NCBI GenBank assembly: GCA_900552425.1
Contig: URZR01000091.1
Span: forward strand, 1 to 6,753
Direction of reading: 5' to 3'
Source: an uncultured Collinsella sp.
Lineage (GTDB): Bacteria > Actinomycetota > Coriobacteriia > Coriobacteriales > Coriobacteriaceae
Length of the DNA stretch: 6,753 bases
Below the pieces are notes generated by a model. It worked only from the letters and a program-made list of their open reading frames with translations, was not told where the DNA came from and searched no databases. Below, in pieces: positions 5,844 to 6,753 of the stretch. The position numbers and the translations under genes were made by a program. Position 1 is the stretch's first letter. The number at the start of each line of letters is the position of its first letter.

Positions 5844-5850
5844 AGAAAGG
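5844..5850 (+). promoter_or_regulatory. Shine-Dalgarno deciding the efp start
   Basis: AGAAAGG lies 5 nt before ATG 5856. It supports that start over the in-frame TTG at 5823, which would add 11 residues not expected for EF-P. Confidence 0.75.
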
Positions 5851-5855
5851 TCGCT

Positions 5856-6419
5856 ATGCCTACCATTTCTACCGCCGATTTCAAGAACGGCCTCGGTCTC
5901 CGCATCAAGGACAAGGTCTACACCATCGTCGAGTTCCAGCATGTCAAGCCGGGTAAGGGCGGCGCGTTTGTGCGCTACAAGACTCGCGACATCAAGAGCG
6001 GCCGCGTCGTCGAGAACACTTGCAACGCCGGCACCAAGTTCGAGAGCGTTATGCTTACCACCCGTGAGTTCCAGTACCTCTACAACGATGGCACCGACTA
6101 CATCTTCATGGACAATGAGTCCTATGAGCAGGTTCCCGTTCCCGAGGACATGGTGGGCGAGAACTCCAAGTGGCTGCGCGAGAACGACATCTGCCAGCTG
6201 CTCTTCGCCGACGATGAGCTCATGGGCGTGACTCCGCCGATGTTCATCGAGACCACCATCGTCCAAACCGACCCGGGCTTTAAGGGTGACACCGTCCAGG
6301 GTTCCACCAAGCCGGCCACGATCGACACCGGCGCTGTCATCCAGGTCCCCATGTACCTCAACGAGGGCGAGGTTATCAAGGTTGACACCCGCGACGGCAA
6401 GTTCGTCTCCCGCGTCTAG
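5856..6419 (+). CDS. efp: Translation elongation factor P
   Basis: This is a 187-residue EF-P of full family length. EF-P binds between the ribosomal P and E sites and promotes peptide-bond formation when ribosomes stall at consecutive prolines. The three beta-barrel domains are visible: a KOW-like N-terminal domain (about 1-63), a central OB domain (about 64-128) with YLYNDGTDYIFMDNESYEQ, and a C-terminal OB domain (about 129-187) with TDPGFKGDT and the terminal EVIKVDTRDGKFVSRV. The tip loop that reaches the peptidyl transferase centre is VKPGKGGAF, with K34 matching the modified lysine of E. coli EF-P. No lysine-modification gene is in the window. ATG 5856 is chosen from the ribosome-binding site and the family N-terminus. 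An Asp23-family gene follows after 24 bp with no terminator, so the two are probably co-transcribed. Confidence 0.97.
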   Translation: MPTISTADFKNGLGLRIKDKVYTIVEFQHVKPGKGGAFVRYKTRDIKSGRVVENTCNAGTKFESVMLTTREFQYLYNDGTDYIFMDNESYEQVPVPEDMVGENSKWLRENDICQLLFADDELMGVTPPMFIETTIVQTDPGFKGDTVQGSTKPATIDTGAVIQVPMYLNEGEVIKVDTRDGKFVSRV

Positions 6420-6433
6420 CAACCAACTCTTCT

Positions 6434-6440
6434 AGGAGGA
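6434..6440 (+). promoter_or_regulatory. Strong, close-spaced Shine-Dalgarno for the Asp23-family gene
   Basis: AGGAGGA is near-ideal in sequence but lies only 3 nt before ATG 6444, closer than the usual 5-9 nt. No alternative start with better spacing is visible in this frame nearby, so 6444 is retained. Confidence 0.7.
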
Positions 6441-6443
6441 CTC

Positions 6444-6753
6444 ATGCCCCAGGAAATCAAGATTGACGGCATCGGCATTTCGCCCGATGTTCTGACCGCC
6501 ATCGTCTCGCGCGCCGTGTCGGATGTCGAGGGCATCGCCTCCGTTGGCGTCAAGGACCTTGCCACCAACCTTGTCTCCATGATGCTCTCGTCCAAGGCCC
6601 CGGCTTCCGAGCCGGCGGTCGAGGCCGATGTCATCGGCGACAAGCTCGTACTCATCGTGCGTGTCGTGGTGTTCTTTGGCTATCCGTTCAAGAAACTCGC
6701 CGAGGCCGTTCGCGCCGCTGTAGTCGCCGCCATCGATGCCCAGGTGGGTGTCG
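6444..6753 (+). CDS. Asp23/Gls24 family protein, N-terminal part (runs off window)
   Basis: The first 103 residues are visible and no stop is reached. The protein fits the Asp23/Gls24 envelope-stress family (YqhY type). It has an initial GIGISPDVLTAIVSRAV segment (9-25), DVEGIASVGVKDL (27-39), the central strand LVLIVRVVVFFGYPF (68-82), and a helix KKLAEAVRAAVVAAI (83-97). Such proteins are small and cytoplasmic, with roles in envelope or stress homeostasis that are poorly defined. AGGAGGA (6434-6440) is a near-perfect ribosome-binding site but sits only 3-4 nt from ATG 6444. The 24-bp gap to efp has no terminator, so it is likely in the efp operon. In many Gram-positive bacteria the efp-yqhY pair is followed by nusB, which I would expect just past the window edge. 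Confidence 0.85.
   Translation, partial: MPQEIKIDGIGISPDVLTAIVSRAVSDVEGIASVGVKDLATNLVSMMLSSKAPASEPAVEADVIGDKLVLIVRVVVFFGYPFKKLAEAVRAAVVAAIDAQVGV

Noticed and set aside
5823..5855. Upstream TTG start extending EF-P by 11 residues
   Set aside because: The extension would contain the Shine-Dalgarno AGAAAGG itself, and EF-P proteins normally begin at the position of ATG 5856.
4436..5914. 492-codon open frame on the minus strand across the peptidase gene and both intergenic regions
   Set aside because: Its length reflects high-GC codon bias on the opposite strand. It runs through a clear terminator, and the + strand gene has all five metal ligands of a known family, whereas the reverse frame shows no recognisable domain.
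6385..6390. TTGACA near the end of efp as a promoter for the Asp23-family gene
   Set aside because: No -10-like hexamer occurs at a suitable distance, and the bases encode the conserved VDT of EF-P.
5760..6422. 220-codon minus-strand frame opposite efp
   Set aside because: It is the antisense shadow of a certain EF-P gene, with composition dominated by Val, Leu, Asp and His as expected from reverse reading; no motif or ribosome-binding site was recognised.

Overview
The window is a dense, single-strand stretch of bacterial housekeeping genes, all on the + strand, with high G+C content and strong G/C preference at third codon positions. Gene order and protein character (alaS, ruvX, mltG, a YqeG-type HAD phosphatase, aroK, an aroB relative, an M24 Xaa-Pro peptidase, efp, Asp23/Gls24) suggest a high-GC anaerobic actinobacterium of the class Coriobacteriia. 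Collinsella or a close relative is my best guess; it rests on resemblance from memory, not on a search. There are no mobile elements, CRISPR arrays, tRNAs or rRNAs.

Region 1 (1-4432) reads as one tightly packed transcription unit. It holds the 3' end of alaS, then ruvX (17 bp later), mltG (overlapping ruvX by 8 bp), yqeG (2 bp after mltG), aroK (8 bp later) and an aroB-like gene (overlapping aroK by 4 bp in an ATGA). The products cover tRNA charging, RNA/DNA processing, termination of glycan-strand synthesis, a HAD phosphatase and two shikimate-pathway-type proteins.

Region 2 (4433-5761) is a 132-bp gap with a candidate promoter and nested dyad symmetry, then the Xaa-Pro peptidase gene. It ends in a UUCG-capped hairpin followed by a strong intrinsic terminator.

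Region 3 (5762-6753) opens with a TATAAT promoter and carries efp, then an Asp23/Gls24-family gene cut by the window edge. A peptidase for Xaa-Pro bonds next to EF-P, which relieves ribosome stalling at proline runs, is a common bacterial neighbourhood.

The most notable observation is the aroB-position gene (3323-4432). It is a full-length, intact reading frame that aligns end to end with dehydroquinate synthase. Yet it appears to have lost all three metal ligands, the glycine-rich NAD loop and the DKK motif, and it has a cluster of five cysteines where the NAD-loop region should be. The shikimate kinase beside it looks catalytically intact. This suggests a repurposed, possibly non-enzymatic DHQS-fold protein kept in a shikimate operon.
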